Shown: positions 9,165-20,499 of the stretch, piece after piece
How the letters are laid out: every line of letters begins with the position of its first letter
Position numbering within the stretch: the stretch's first letter is position 1
Source: Pleurodeles waltl
Lineage: Eukaryota; Chordata; Amphibia; Caudata; Salamandridae
Length of the DNA stretch: 64,000 nucleotides
NCBI RefSeq assembly: GCF_031143425.1
Contig: NC_090447.1
Span: 28,920,238-28,984,237, forward strand
Reading direction: 5' to 3'
Translations under genes and position numbers: made by a program
The notes under the pieces: generated by a model
The model's database searches: none
Told to the model about the DNA's origin: nothing
Seen by the model: the letters and a program-made list of their open reading frames with translations, nothing else

Positions 9165-11545
9165 CACCTCACCTCTCACTACCGAGGCCCTCAGTCTTCC
9201 TATCTCCCCCTCTGTCTGCCTTCTCTTCGCCTTCTGTGCTCCTTACCTCACCTCTCGCTAATGAGGCCCTCAGTCTTCCTATCTCACCCCTCTGTCTGCC
9301 TTCTCTACGCCTTCTGTGCTCCTTACCTCACCTCTCGCTACCGAGGCCCTCAGTCTTCCTATCTCACCCCTCAGTCTGCCTTCTCTTCGCCTTCTGTGCT
9401 CTTTTCCTCACCCGCTACCGAGGCCCTCAGTTTTCCTATCTCACCCCTCAGTCTGAATTCTCTTCACCTTCTGTGCTCCTTACCTCACCTCTCGCTCCCG
9501 AGGCCCTCAGTCTTCCTATCTCACCCCTCTGTCTGCCTTCTCTTCGCCTTCTGTGCTCCTTACCTCACCTCTCGCTCCCGAGGCCCTCAGTCTTCCTATC
9601 TCCCCCTCTGTCTGCCTTCTCTTCACCTTCTGTGCTCCTTACCTCACCTCTCGCTCCCGAGGCCCTCAGTCTTCCTATCTCCCCCCTGTCTGCCTTCTCT
9701 TCGCCTTCTGTGCTCCTTACCTCACCTCTCGCTAATGAGGCCCTCAGTCTTCCTATCTCACCCCTCTGTCTTCCTATCTCACCCCTCTGTCTGCCTTCTC
9801 TACGCCTTCTGTGCTCCTTACCTCACCTCTCGCTACCGAGGCCCTCAGTCTTCCTATCTCACCCCTCAGTCTGCCTTCTCTTCGCCTTCTGTGCTCTTTT
9901 CCTCACCCGCTACCGAGGCCCTCAGTTTTCCTATCTCACCCCTCAGTCTGAATTCTCTTCACCTTCTGTGCTCCTTACCTCACCTCTCGCTCCCGAGGCC
10001 CTCAGTCTTCCTATCTCACCCCTCTGTCTGCCTTCTCTTCGCCTTCTGTGCTCCTTACCTCACCTCTCGCTCCCGAGGCCCTCAGTCTTCCTATCTCCCC
10101 CTCTGTCTGCCTTCTCTTCACCTTCTGTGCTCCTTACCTCACCTCTCGCTCCCGAGGCCCTCAGTCTTCCTATCTCACCCCTCTGTCTGCCTTCTCTTCG
10201 CCTTCTGTGCTCCTTACCTCACCTCTCTCGCTACCGAGGCCCTCAGTCTTCCTATCTCACCCCTCAGTCTGCCTTCTCCTCACCTTCTCTGCTCCTTACC
10301 TCACCTCTCGCTACCGAGGCCCTCAGTCTTCCTATCTCACCCCTCAGTCTTCCTATCTCACCCCTCAGTCTGCCTTCTCTTCGCCTTCTGTGCTCTTTAC
10401 CTCACATCTCTCGCTACCGAGGCCCTCAGTCTTCCTATCTCACCCCTCAGTCTGCCTTCTCCTCACCTTCTGTGCTCCTTAACTCACCTCTCGCTACCGA
10501 GGCCCTCAGTCTTCCTATCTCACCCCTCAGTCTGCCTTCTCCTCACCTTCTGTGCTCCTTACCTCACCTGCTACCGAGGCCCTCAGTTTTCCTATCTCAC
10601 CCCTCTGTCTGCCTTCTCTTCACCTTCTGTGGTCTTTACCTCACCCGCTACCGAGGCCCTCGGTCTTCCTATCTCACCCCTCTGTCTGCCTTCTCTTCAC
10701 CTTCTGTGGTCTTTACCTCACCCGCTACTGAGGCTCTCAGTCTTCCTATCTCACCCCTCAGTCTGCCTTCTCTTCGCCTTCTGTGCTCCTTACCTCACCT
10801 CTCGCTACCGAGGCCCTCAGTCTTCCTATCTCACCCCTCTGTCTGCCTTCTCTTCGCCTTCTGTGCTCCTTACCTCACCTCTCGCTACCGAGGCCCTCAG
10901 TCTTCCTATCTCACCCCTCTGTCTGCCTTCTCTTCGCCTTCTGTGCTCCTTACCTCACCTCTCGCTACCGAGGCCCTCAGTCTTCCTATCTCACCCCTCA
11001 GTCTGCCTTCTCTTCGCCTTCTGTGCTCCTTACCTCACCTCTCGCTCCCGAGGCCCTCAGTCTTCCTATCTCACCCCTCAGTCTGCCTTCTCTTCACCTT
11101 CTGTGCTCCTTACCTCACCTCTCGCTCCCGAGGCCCTCAGTCTTCCTATCTCACCCCTCAGTCTGCCTTCTCTTCACCTTCTGTGCTCTTTACCTCACCC
11201 GCTACCGAGGCCCTCAGTCTTCCTATCTCACCCCTCAGTCTACCTTCTCCTCACCTTCTGTGCTCTTTACCTCACCTCTCTCGCTACCGAGGCCCTCAGT
11301 CTTCCTATCTCGGCCCTCAGTCTTCCTATCTCGGCCCTCTGTCTGCCTTCTCTTCACCTTCTGTGCTCTTTACCTCACCCGCTACCGAGGCCCTCAGTCT
11401 TCCTATCTCACCCCTCAGTCTGCCTTCTCTTCACCTTCTGTGCTCCTCACCTCTCTCGCTACCGAGGCCCTCAGTCTTCCTATCTCACCCCTCAGTCTGC
11501 CTTCTCCTCACCTTCTGTGCTCCTTACCTCACCTCTCATTACCTT
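9165..11545. repeat. 80-bp pyrimidine-rich minisatellite (about 30 copies)
   Basis: The unit is 80 bp in the regular part (for example 10801 to 10881). It contains CTCGCTACCGAGGCCCTCAG, then CTTCCTATCTCACCCCT and GCCTTCTGTGCTCCTTACC. Some copies carry an extra partial unit (CTTCCTATCTCACCCCT twice). A block of about 475-495 bp starting at 9257 is repeated from 9731, with shared private variants GCTAATGAGG, TACGCC and CTGAATTC. All three + frames lack stops, giving a spurious 957-codon frame. Confidence 0.92.
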
Positions 11546-12200
11546 ATTCCTTTCCTGCTACCTCTTCTTCTCTACCTTTGTTATCAATCATTACCTGCTC
11601 TCTGACTTTCTGCTCTTCTCTATTCCAGCTCACCTTCTCTACCTCTCTCTTAATGCATCTCTTCCCCCCTCTGTCATCCCCTCTCTACCACTGCATCAGC
11701 CTTTCTCTGCCTAACTTCTGCCTCACTACCCCACCTCACCTCTAGTTCTACCCTTCACTGTTCTCCTGTCTTTCCTCTGCCTCACTACTCTTTACATGAC
11801 CTGTATCATCTTATGTCACTTCCTATTTTGTCCCACTCACTGCTTCACCACAGCCATCACTGCCTCACTTCTGTACCTCTGCCACGAACTCTCAATACCG
11901 CACGTCTTTTTACCTGACCTCTCTCCAGAACTCACCCCTTAGTCTACACTATCCCTCTACCTCCCTCCTTGGGGCCTTCTTCATGTATCTAGCTCACTAT
12001 AAACTGTGTCTGTTCCTGTGTTCCTTTAGCTATCTCTTGGCTGTCTACTTCTGTGCATTTATTTCGGTCTCTCTCATCTTTCTCTCTTTGTGTCGGTCCC
12101 ACCTCGCCTCTCTAGCTCTACCTCCCGCCTCTGTCTGGATCCTCTTTTGCTGGACCATTCCCCTCATATAGCTGTCTTCCTGCCTCATGCCCCTGCGCTC
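11546..12200. repeat. Pyrimidine-rich low-complexity domain, distal part
   Basis: C/T-rich sequence continues without a regular unit and fades by about 12200. Confidence 0.5.
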
Positions 12201-12734
12201 TCTCTTACTCCGCTGAGCCGGAGGTTGTTGTCTAGGCCCATTCATTTGCATTTGGAAAAATGAGAGAACAGTCAGAGGAATACAATTTAGTAGAAAAGTG
12301 TCCGAGTCCACCTGAGCGAGCGGTGAAAGTCCTCAGAGCAGTGTCTTCATTCCCCCCTGCTGCAGTGAGGATTCTAGTGATGAAGGGAGATGTACTTGTG
12401 ATCCCCAGTACCTGGCAGTTAAAGCTCATCTTTCAAGGTCTATGCACTCTGTGCTTATGACTTATTTGCACTAGCCTACTAACATCTACAAAGAAACATT
12501 TTCTGTCTTTCCTGCAAAAAGAGGAACGGGCCGCCTCAATACTGAATTGCACATACAGTGTTATGATAGCAAAGAATCTAGATCCAAGTGCAAAAAGAAA
12601 TACTTTTATCAGAACTTGTCAAGCTTTCTTTCTGTATTATTTGGCTGGCAGGCGCTGGGCAGCTGCAGCTTTCTCTTGTCAATGAAGGATTTATAAAGAA
12701 CATCAAATCACCCGTGAGGGTCTCAAGGAGTTGA

Positions 12735-12965
12735 AAAAGCAAGGAGAAAACAAGAGCAGGAGCGATGCAGCAACGAGGAAAAATGTAAGGAGAAAGAGTG
12801 AAAACGAGGGAAAAGAAAGGAGAAGCAGTGAAAAGGAGAGAAAAGCAATACGATGGCACACAGAAAACTGTGGGGGGGGGGGGAACAAGGGTAAAACAAG
12901 GAGAGGGCACTCAAAAAAAGGGGTAAAAGCAAGGAGAAGACAGGAGCAAGAGCGATGCTGGGCCT
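12735..12965. repeat. Purine-rich segment with a 34-bp direct repeat and G12 run
   Basis: Two near-identical segments (AAAAGCAAGGAGAA... GAGCGATGC) begin at about 12736 and 12926, 190 bp apart. Between them lie A/G-rich sequence and a run of 12 G at 12872-12883. Confidence 0.6.
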
Positions 12966-13436
12966 GGGGCCTTCTTTGTCTCCATCTCTGAAAGTTTAAG
13001 ATATAATTTAATATTGTTTGGTATCCTGGGGGCTAAAGTGGGCAGAAAATAGGAAATAAATTACATTTTTGTCAAAAGAGTCGCCAAAATATGACTTCCC
13101 TGCATCCTCAAAAATTCTTAAGATGGCATGTGCCATCCGCAGAACAGACCACTCATCGCAACCACAACACCCCGTTGTGTGTCCTAACCTCCCTCCCCCA
13201 AACCGTTCATGACCTGTGACCTCTTCCTCTGGTCACTTCATGTTTCTGGCTTTACAAATCATTATTAATAGGAGACACGACCTGTTTGTTTAATTAGCTA
13301 ATTTGGTGCAAACAAATACTGTAACATCCCCAATGTACTTGCTCCATAGAAACTCATTTACAGATGTTCTGGTTACTGGTTTTGATGCATGTTTATCAGT
13401 GCAACCACAGACGTATCCTCTCCACAGTCCTCGCCC
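12966..13436. other. No recognised feature
   Basis: Mixed DNA; nothing recognised before the hAT-like element. Confidence 0.4.
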
Positions 13437-13444
13437 CTTCACCT

Positions 13445-13747
13445 CAGTACTTAATTTGTGCTTGTTCTTTCCAGTGCTTGAGCACCGGCACTTATTTATG
13501 AGGGCCGGCGCTTATTTTTCTGCCTCAAGCATTTACTGCGAGAAAAAGACACATATGAGAGACAGCAGAGAGCTGAAAGAGTGAGCTGAAGGGGCAGGGA
13601 AAGGCTGTGAGTGATTGAAGAGGCCTGAGATGGCTTTAGGACTACGCTGCATTAGTATTCCGTGTTCGCACATTTAATTGCATCAGCCGCGCGTTTAAAA
13701 GGAGGGCTTTGAGCACCCGCACGTCTTTATTTACAAATTAAGCACTG
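13445..13747. mobile_element. hAT-type MITE with perfect 8-bp target duplication
   Basis: The ends are CAGTACTTAATTTGT and ACAAATTAAGCACTG, inverted repeats matching at 14 of 15 positions. The element is flanked by CTTCACCT at 13437-13444 and again at 13748-13755. Eight-base duplications and CAGTG-type ends are hallmarks of hAT transposons. The 303-bp element has no transposase frame, so it moved in trans. The perfect flank suggests a fairly recent insertion. Confidence 0.85.
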
Positions 13748-14199
13748 CTTCACCTACACACCTGGGATACTGTCTCATACTTGATCTGTCACCCCACCAC
13801 TGCATGATTCTAACTCGTGGCTCCTCCCTCCACCGACCCCGAACTATCCCCCTGGAAGGGTCCGCCCTTCCCTGCACCGGATTTGCCCCTTTCCAGGGAT
13901 GCCCAGAGCAGAAAGGGCCCCTTTTCCAAGAGCAGGTGTCCGCATCGCTGCTGTGCGATACAGTCCCAGCATTAGACTTGTTGCAAATTCAACATGGTGA
14001 AATATTAGGCAGTCTTTCATTGATTTAAGGTGGTAAACAAGACGGTAAAACGAGATATCTCAGAACTGCCTTTCATTAAAATCCACATGTAAGCTGGTTA
14101 GCCTTCCGCGCTGGTGGTGGGCAGTAAATGTCAGTAGTACGGGGCCGTGGTCTCCCTGTGTCACTTGGGGTGACACGGCTCACTGCCCGCTCTCACAGA

Positions 14200-15021
14200 C
14201 ATGCCTCCTGCTTCCGAGTGCAGCAGGAACCACGCATCCTGGGCAGGCAGAGGGCCCTTTGCCCCCACGCCGCCTCCTTCCCACAGTCCCTGGGACCAGC
14301 TCCCTGCCCCCCTGTGGGAATCAGGGCGAGTCACAGGTGTGAGTTGTGTGCCAGGCCTGGGCGGGGCGCCTCCTGCCTCCCTCCTCCGCCCCCAGCCTGG
14401 TATATTTACCTGGGGAGGCGGAGGAGGGAGGGTGGCCTGGAATGTGGTCGGGGCAGTCCTGCTGGGACCGTCCTCTCCCTGGTGTGCTCAGATCCAGCTG
14501 CAGAGGGCACGGGGTGCCCATGTGTGCAGAGCGGGGCTGGCAGCGGCGCAGGGACAGGTAGGTCCGGCCGGCGGGCCAAGAATTCTGCACAAACAACTGC
14601 ATGTCTGTTCGGAATTAAAGTGTCGCATTCGGGCGCATATTTTGCATAGATCATGGCGGTGCGCGGCTGGGGGTACCCATGGTTTCTTTGCCCACTAAGC
14701 CTCAATCTAAAACGCTTTCTAGGCTGCCCACCTTCAGGGGCTGCTTCAGATGAGTGATGGGAAATTCTGTGCCAGCTCGAAAGATCTGCGGAGAGCGCCC
14801 GGCGCTTGGGAGGACGAAGTGACATATGGAAGAGTTATCCTATTTTTGGGGGTTCGGAATGATGCCCTGGGCTGCGCAGAAGTCCGGGGGCGGGAGACAG
14901 ACTAGTGAGGAGCTCCCCGAGTGTCCTCTGCCCCCTCGGGGTGTCTCAGGGCTAGATCCTGTGCTGGGAGCTCCGAGGTCCTCTGTCTCCCGGAGAGCGC
15001 CGCGGCCTGCCGGGTGACGTC
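14200..15021 (+). promoter_or_regulatory. GC-rich region, possible alternative promoter/exon
   Basis: GC-rich, moderately CpG-containing DNA. A TATATTTA string at about 14401-14408 lies roughly 150 bp upstream of a fair donor, GACAG|GTAGGT, with the intron starting at 14558. A CRE-like TGACGTC lies at 15015-15021. Several overlapping open frames exist but none resembles a known protein. The promoter reading is weak; this may simply be GC-rich intron. Confidence 0.25.
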
Positions 15022-15145
15022 TTAAAGATGTTTGTTTTTTGGATCAGACAGTTCCTGCTTGCAGCACAAAGCTCTCACGCGGATTTTACCGTGCGTGTCT
15101 GCCTGTGCAACTGCGATGGACGTAAGAGTGGAAAGGGCACACGCT

Positions 15146-15511
15146 CAGGGGCGTAGCCTGCTCGGTATGGTTAGGGGGTTGTGAGCAAGATTTCCCAACA
15201 ATCGCACTGGGACTTCTCGTTAAAACACATAAGAGGAGGACATGAGAGGGGTTAAGGGGCAGTGGAAGGAGAGGGGAATTTGGATGGTTAGGGGGGACTT
15301 AAAACACAACATATTTTAAACTAATCAACATTATTTAAGGCCTTCAAAACACAAATGAGAGAGCGTGCGTGTGTTTTTGTCAGTGTGGGCATGTAAAAAT
15401 CCCAGGTGAAATCCACCATACCCGACTGAAAGCACCTGTACCGAAATATTAAGTTCAGAATACATTTTTAAGGGGTTGTGACACCTCCACCCCCCTGGAG
15501 CTACGTCCGCG
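15146..15511. mobile_element. hAT-like MITE (CAGGGGCGTAGC end)
   Basis: The left end CAGGGGCGTAGC and the right end GCTACGTCCGCG are imperfect inverted repeats. The flanks CACACGCT (15138-15145) and CAAAAGCT (15512-15519) match at 6 of 8. The inner ends also pair (GGTTGTGA near the left, GGGGTTGTGACACC near the right). No coding capacity. Confidence 0.6.
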
Positions 15512-15519
15512 CAAAAGCT

Positions 15520-16195
15520 CTATTTTTCAGGGCAGTCTTAGGACACTGGCTCCTGTGGGCTTAGACTCGTCTCTCTTTAAATGCGAGCCACAGAACAGCT
15601 GTTTTCTCCATCCCAGCTCCAGTTCAGAGGCTGCTTCACTAAAATACCCCATGCCTTTACCTGCTTGAATGATGGGTGAGGTACAGTGCTCTGAAGATGC
15701 CCACCGTTGTACGAGGTTCCAGCACCCCTGGGCTTTGTGTATAGTGCATGCAGAGAAGACCTCCAGATGGACCCAGGCCTGGAGTGGTCTCCGTGATGGA
15801 ACACACATAACCAATGTTTAAGTTACTGGTAACTTCTGATGCTAGTATTTCAGTGTTCCTCATTAGAGTTGTTAAGGAGGCCAGCTTGCATCTATACACG
15901 TGCCATGCTGCCACCGGGGTTGATGAGTCCAACAGATGCTACGTGACTCCAGGTATGGCGAAGCTTGTCCCCTTCCAATCTGAAGAGTGTTTCTGCCCCT
16001 GCACTTACTGAAGCTCCTGAAGAGAGTGGCCCCAGAGGCTGCACCCCTTCCTATGCTCACTGGTGCCAGTCATTAGGTACACTGTGACTCCGCACTGGGC
16101 ACCAAGGGCGAAGTGTTTTGAGGCAACAATAAAAACGTCAAGCTAACTCAGGTGATTAATGTCCATGCAGGAGAGATCCTGTTTTTTTCTAGTGG
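15520..16195. other. No recognised feature
   Basis: Mixed DNA without a recognised repeat or coding frame. Confidence 0.4.
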
Positions 16196-16405
16196 CAGTC
16201 TTGACTCAGCATAAAGTAGTGCAGAGGATTAATATACCATCTGAAAAGAATCTGTGCTGTGCAGCTCACAGAATTGTATTTTATGTGGATAGCTCAGACA
16301 GTTACCGCTTTTGTCACAGAGATCCGTTTGTTAATTCTAGTTCATATGTTATAATCCTAATATAGCACAGTGAGCTACGAACGTCATCAAAGAGCTGCTT
16401 GCAAG
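16196..16405 (+). repeat. Dispersed SINE-like repeat, copy B
   Basis: This is a plus-strand counterpart of the minus-strand copy at 985-1195. It shares TTAATAT, CACAGAATTGTATTTTATGTG-like, CACAGAGATCCGTTTGTTA-like and CACAGTGAGCTACGAAC-like words in the same order. The apparent protein similarity between the two copies is only nucleotide homology. Confidence 0.5.
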
Positions 16406-16461
16406 CTTTAAGGAATAGGGTTGGACCCTTATGATTTTCTCCAGTCTTTCATTTTCTAAAT

Positions 16462-16893
16462 CAGTGGTCTTCAGACTTTTTAATGCTGCACCCCCACTGG
16501 AAAAAAATCACCCCCCCCCCCCAAACAATTCTATTAAATTGGCAATGTTAAAATATGTCTAGACTTATTTAAACACTGCAGTTAAGTTCTGTTACTGTCT
16601 TAAAAATAGAATCAGATACATGATGTCAAATTTGTCTGGTTGGTCAGGCAGATGTAAAAGTATAAACAGTGTGATTATTAGAAGTGGGGGTGGGGTTTTG
16701 AAGAGTATTTGACACATACGCCCAGCTTGAATATAAATGACAAAACATGTTAGTGATGGCCCACAGACCTGTTTGGTGCTGATACATTTTGTCAGCTTAA
16801 AACAAAGCCCTGTTATTAGCACAGTGCTTCTTTGGCCAGAGTCTGCCCCCCCCCCTGGGATCTTTTGAGGCACTCCTAGTTTGAAGAACCCTG
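16462..16893. mobile_element. hAT-type non-autonomous element with 8-bp TSD
   Basis: The ends CAGTGGTCTTCAGACT and AGTTTGAAGAACCCTG are inverted repeats. The flanks TTCTAAAT (16454-16461) and ATCTAAAT (16894-16901) match at 7 of 8. C-runs lie just inside both ends (near 16510, and near 16850). The 432-bp element has no transposase frame. Confidence 0.8.
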
Positions 16894-16901
16894 ATCTAAA
16901 T

Positions 16902-17519
16902 GCTGCTAAAAAAGGCTTGCTTGGGTTGAAATTCTTATTAGTAAAGCCAACTCTAGCCACTGTGCTGCATTTTAAATCCTGGGTTTGTGCTTCTCCAGAC
17001 CAAGCACTTTTCAAATACACTGCCCTAGTATGGGTGACTTGTGATTCCTGTCTCATGTAGTCCTCTTTGTCTTAAATAACATTAACTATACTCTAATTTA
17101 CACACTATGCTTTATTGTCTGTGTATAATGTGAGTGTGATGTAAAGTGCTCTGACACCGTACGCTGGTATGAGTAATGCTATAAACATGTGCGAGAAGGT
17201 TATAGAGAGACGGATAAAGGGCACTGTAGAAGGGTGGTAGTGAGGGAATCCATTGACAAGAAGGTTATTTGGGGGGCATCAATAAAGATTGTTGCACCGG
17301 ATGCCACCAATGCTATAGCAGGCCCTGTGGTTAGCCACACCCTTAGCATGGGAGAATCTTGAGGAAGATGGTTACACTCCATGCCCTCAATCTTGCTGAC
17401 TGTGATATTGGTGAGGACGACTAAGAGTTGCTGTGTGCTTAATACCTTGTGAGGGGTCCACCTAGACCATTATATGCACAGTCATGCTGTTGATGGAAGT
17501 ACATGTCCACCTTTATGTT
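16902..17519. repeat. Mostly unassigned; L2/SINE-like tail at about 17125-17200
   Basis: The stretch GATGTAAAGTGCTCTGACAC followed by GGTATGAGTAATGCTATAAA matches the style of L2/MIR-type 3' tails (AAAGCGCTTTGA...GCGCTATAAA). The rest holds nothing recognised. Confidence 0.4.
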
Positions 17520-18062
17520 GTTCTCTCTCTGATACCTGAGCAGACAACACATCAACCGCTAGTTCAAATATCAATGAGCAGGGATATCACTGTCCCTGCA
17601 GGAACTCCGCCCAAGGGGAGAAGATCTTGATAAAGACCTTTGATACCACGTTTAGGTCATACAGCAGGAAGCAGAAGTGAAAGGGCAGAATCTGACCTGT
17701 GAATTGTAGAATACCTGCTGACTTTCATATCAGAACGGGGGACAGGCATGCTTCAGATTCAAATAAACCATGATTTCCCATCATTTGAATTTTCTGCTTG
17801 CAGTCCATCTTGAAATAGATAATTTGACCCTTTTAATTGCCTTTTTCAGGTCCAGCACAGGTCTAAAGCTTTGTGACACCCTCTTCACGTATAAGATGAT
17901 CAAATAAACACCTCTGGTTGCTACTGGAAGGATTGGTTCATTATGAAACTGGAGCCTTTCGCCTATGGTTTGTTGTTTGTGGACCAGAGCAGTAGAGATG
18001 AACCCCAAATCTGGAGGCATGTATGTTAATTCAGTGCTACATCTTCTCATAATTATATCCAA
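17520..18062 (-). pseudogene. DIRS-like reverse transcriptase fragment, decayed
   Basis: The minus strand carries SFRPVLDLKK at about 17871-17842, followed after an indel by MVYLNLKHAC at about 17772-17745. A degenerate frame further left resembles the FCPxxFGLxxAPRxFTK segment. This order (FRPVLDL, MVSLDLKDAY, PFGLSTAPR) is that of tyrosine-recombinase (DIRS/Ngaro-type) retrotransposon RTs. Frameshifts separate the blocks and no YLDD or recombinase region is visible. A gypsy RT is the main alternative. Confidence 0.45.
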
Positions 18063-18679
18063 TTCCCACCTGTGGGAAACGCTAGTCTCCCGGGCCTACT
18101 GAAAGTTTCAACTGTGGCCTCCTTGTGGATCTGTGCCTTCTGTTCCACCCTTTTCAACTTGCCTTTTCTGCTGATAGTGATTTTGCAAAAGTCTTGTCCA
18201 AAGGTCGTTGCACGTTCTGATGTCTTCCATCTACTGATGAGTGAAGTTGGGGGTACCCTGAGAGAAGTGATGGAGAATCTTTCCTTGGTATAAACCTTAA
18301 GCGCTCAGACTCAATGGGGGATTTGTTCACAATAGATTTGCTCCTGAAAGCTTTTCCTCTCCGACAGTGTGGCTACCTTCTTTGACTGTGTTACCTGCCA
18401 GGTTGCTCAAAAAGTTTTCTCTTTATAAATGTGTTTTAGTGGGAAGGAGGAGATGCTTCAAGTTTTAAATGAAAAGAAAAGGCGGGCGCGTGGGTCGGAC
18501 AGGGAGCAGGAAGGGGTGAGCAGTAGTGCCTGATAAGGAAGAGCAGTGAGGCTTCGAGGCAGGTCGCACATGAGTCACGGAGTCACTGGTTTGCGCAGGA
18601 GTGTGCCCTGGGACGCTCGCTCCAGGCGAAGGCTGGTAGTGGGCGGACACACCCCGGTCTCCAGGCCCGCCTCTGTCAC
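18063..18679. other. No recognised feature
   Basis: Mixed DNA, becoming GC-rich from about 18480; nothing recognised. Confidence 0.4.
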
Positions 18680-19205
18680 GGAGTGTGGCTGCTGGACGGG
18701 GTGACTCCCAGAGGCGGCGGCCTGTGCCTGCTGGGGCCCGACCCTCCGTGCCTGGGCCCGCTCGAGGCAGGTGCCTCCTCCGCTCAGGCCGGGGTGGCTC
18801 AGACGCCCCCTCCTCAGGGGGGATAAACACTTTCGGCCACAGGTGGGAACCTGGTGAAACCGGGCACGTGCTAGCGCAGCTGCCCTTTGACCCCGCCAGC
18901 GTCGTCGTCGCCCATTGGCTAGGCTGCGGCCGCGCGGCCTGTGATGAAGTAACACGTGTCCCCTGCGCACGCGCCGCAGGGGCGCGAGGCCTGTGATGAG
19001 GTGCCACGTGCCCCTTGCGCACGCGCCGCGCGGCCTGTGATGAGGTTTCCCCGCAGGTGGCGCGAGGCCTGTGATGAGGTGCCACGTGCCCCCTGCGCAC
19101 GCGCCGCGCGGCCTGGGATGAGGTTGCACGTGCCCCCCTGCGCACGCGCCGCGAGGCCATCTGCGGGAAGAGCGGCACGCGACGCCCCCTGGCACACCCG
19201 GTGGA
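18680..19205. promoter_or_regulatory. Second CpG island, NF-Y/E-box/NRF1 promoter-like
   Basis: Dense CpG, an inverted CCAAT box (CCCATTGGCT, 18911-18920), four E-boxes CACGTG and four NRF1-type TGCGCACGCGC sites are present. A CTCF-like CCGCAGGTGGCGC lies at 19051-19063. NF-Y, USF/MYC-type and NRF1 sites together are characteristic of TATA-less, often bidirectional promoters. A fair + strand donor, ACAG|GTGGGA, has its intron start at 18843. No transcript direction is certain, and no known protein is encoded in either strand's open frames. Confidence 0.5.
18931..19155 (+). repeat. Tandem array of E-box plus NRF1 modules
   Basis: There are five units of about 45 bp with the pattern GCGCGAGGCCTGTGATGAGG, GCCACGTGCCCC, TGCGCACGCGCC. 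CACGTG lies at 18953, 19005, 19083 and 19127. TGCGCACGCGC lies at 18964, 19016, 19094 and 19139. Unit 3 (19027-19060) has lost both sites and instead forms the CTCF-like motif. Spacing between E-box and NRF1 site is nearly constant at 11-12 bp. Confidence 0.85.
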
Positions 19206-19683
19206 CAGCCCTTTAACATGTACCCGATGGACCCGTTCCAGACGGGAGGCTGACCATTTCTGAAGAAGAAAATGCTTGGTTTTGGATGTCTCCCGCCTAA
19301 AATTGCCTCTGATTCAGTAGAAGTCAATAGGAGAAATACATTCTCCCGATTATTTTTGCTAACATCTCTTACTGTCCTCTTCTAAAATGTTGGCATGTGT
19401 ATATCAACCCCCTCCACTGGCAGTCCTGTGGTTTCAGCTCCGTGGCTTGACACCCAGCAAAGCTGCAAGAGCCATGTACATAGCAGTGGGCTTCTTGCCT
19501 GCGACTCGCTGCTCATTCTGTACAAGCACCTGCTGACGAATGCAGATGCATGCTACCATTCCTCGCCCACAAGGAGGTAGGCTATGTCAGCTGGTAAAAC
19601 CACTACCTTTATAAGGATGGCACCACTTGAAATTACATCACACCACGTTTGGCCAGATGATGTAGCCACAGGCAATCCCATCA
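19206..19683. other. No recognised feature
   Basis: Mixed DNA; nothing recognised. Confidence 0.4.
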
Positions 19684-19691
19684 CATTTTAT

Positions 19692-19879
19692 CAGTGCTTG
19701 AAATGGAAAAATAGAAGTGTAGGCACTCTGTGCCAGAGTACCTGCTTGTTTCTGAGAAGTGCCAGTACTCTCCAATTTAAAGTAATATGTTTTTCTGGAG
19801 AAGTTCAGGTATTCTCTCTCGCAAAATAAAAAAGTGCCAGCACTCAGTACCGGACAATACCAGCCCATGTAGAGCACTG
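19692..19879. mobile_element. hAT-type MITE with perfect 8-bp TSD
   Basis: The ends CAGTGCTTGAAATGG and its inverted partner TGTAGAGCACTG bound 188 bp. CATTTTAT lies immediately outside both ends (19684-19691 and 19880-19887). The interior repeats GTGCCAG and AGTACC words. It is related in its first bases (CAGTGCTTGA) to words inside the 13445-13747 element. Confidence 0.85.
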
Positions 19880-19887
19880 CATTTTAT

Positions 19888-20499
19888 AGAATGTGTTTCA
19901 GAGAAAGGGCCCTGAGGTTTCTGCTGGAGATGGCACAAAGGAAATATATGCCATAGTTTAAATGTGTGAATTCCGTGGAAAGCAGCATGTTTTCACCTGG
20001 TAGTACATCAGTTTTAGGAAACATGCCTGTGTGCGTGGTGTAGTGATGATCACGCCTAGTCCAAAAGGAGCTAAGGTTGCACATTCAGACCACTGCATCG
20101 GTTTCAGAAACAGCCTGGTAATGTTGTTCCAGTCAAGCCCTTGGGTTTCACCTTTTATCATATTCACTCCACAGTTTCCCCAAAGGCCGAGAGTTGAGCC
20201 TTTGCAGCTGCAGGGTGTAGTTTGGTACAGAAATGAACAACTTCATAAATGAGTGGGACTGGCATATTCAGCAATGAGTTATGAAAACTCATGTTCAGGG
20301 TTAATTTTTTATCCATTACTGTGTCAGGTAAGTGGCATCTGTGTCTCGGAGTTAAATATATGTGTCTTCATGATTTCACCTGCTGCCTGGTGGCTAGGAC
20401 CAGGGTGACCTTTGTGCAGAATGTACACACTCCATGACTACCCGGCTCCAAGTGTCCCTTAGGCAGACCATTGTGAGCTCCAGCGCTCTGGGATACACC
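19888..20499. other. No recognised feature
   Basis: Mixed DNA; nothing recognised. Confidence 0.4.

Noticed and set aside
8841..11714. 957-codon open frame
   Set aside because: It lies in the 80-bp tandem repeat; all three + frames are stop-free there, and the peptide cycles through frames because 80 is not divisible by three.
16159..16365. Protein-like similarity between this frame and a minus-strand frame at 1018-1209
   Set aside because: It is explained by nucleotide homology of a dispersed SINE-like repeat, not by a gene family.
18465..19327. Minus-strand frames of 237-250 codons over the second CpG island
   Set aside because: They are GC-driven and built from the E-box/NRF1 repeat, with no recognisable protein.
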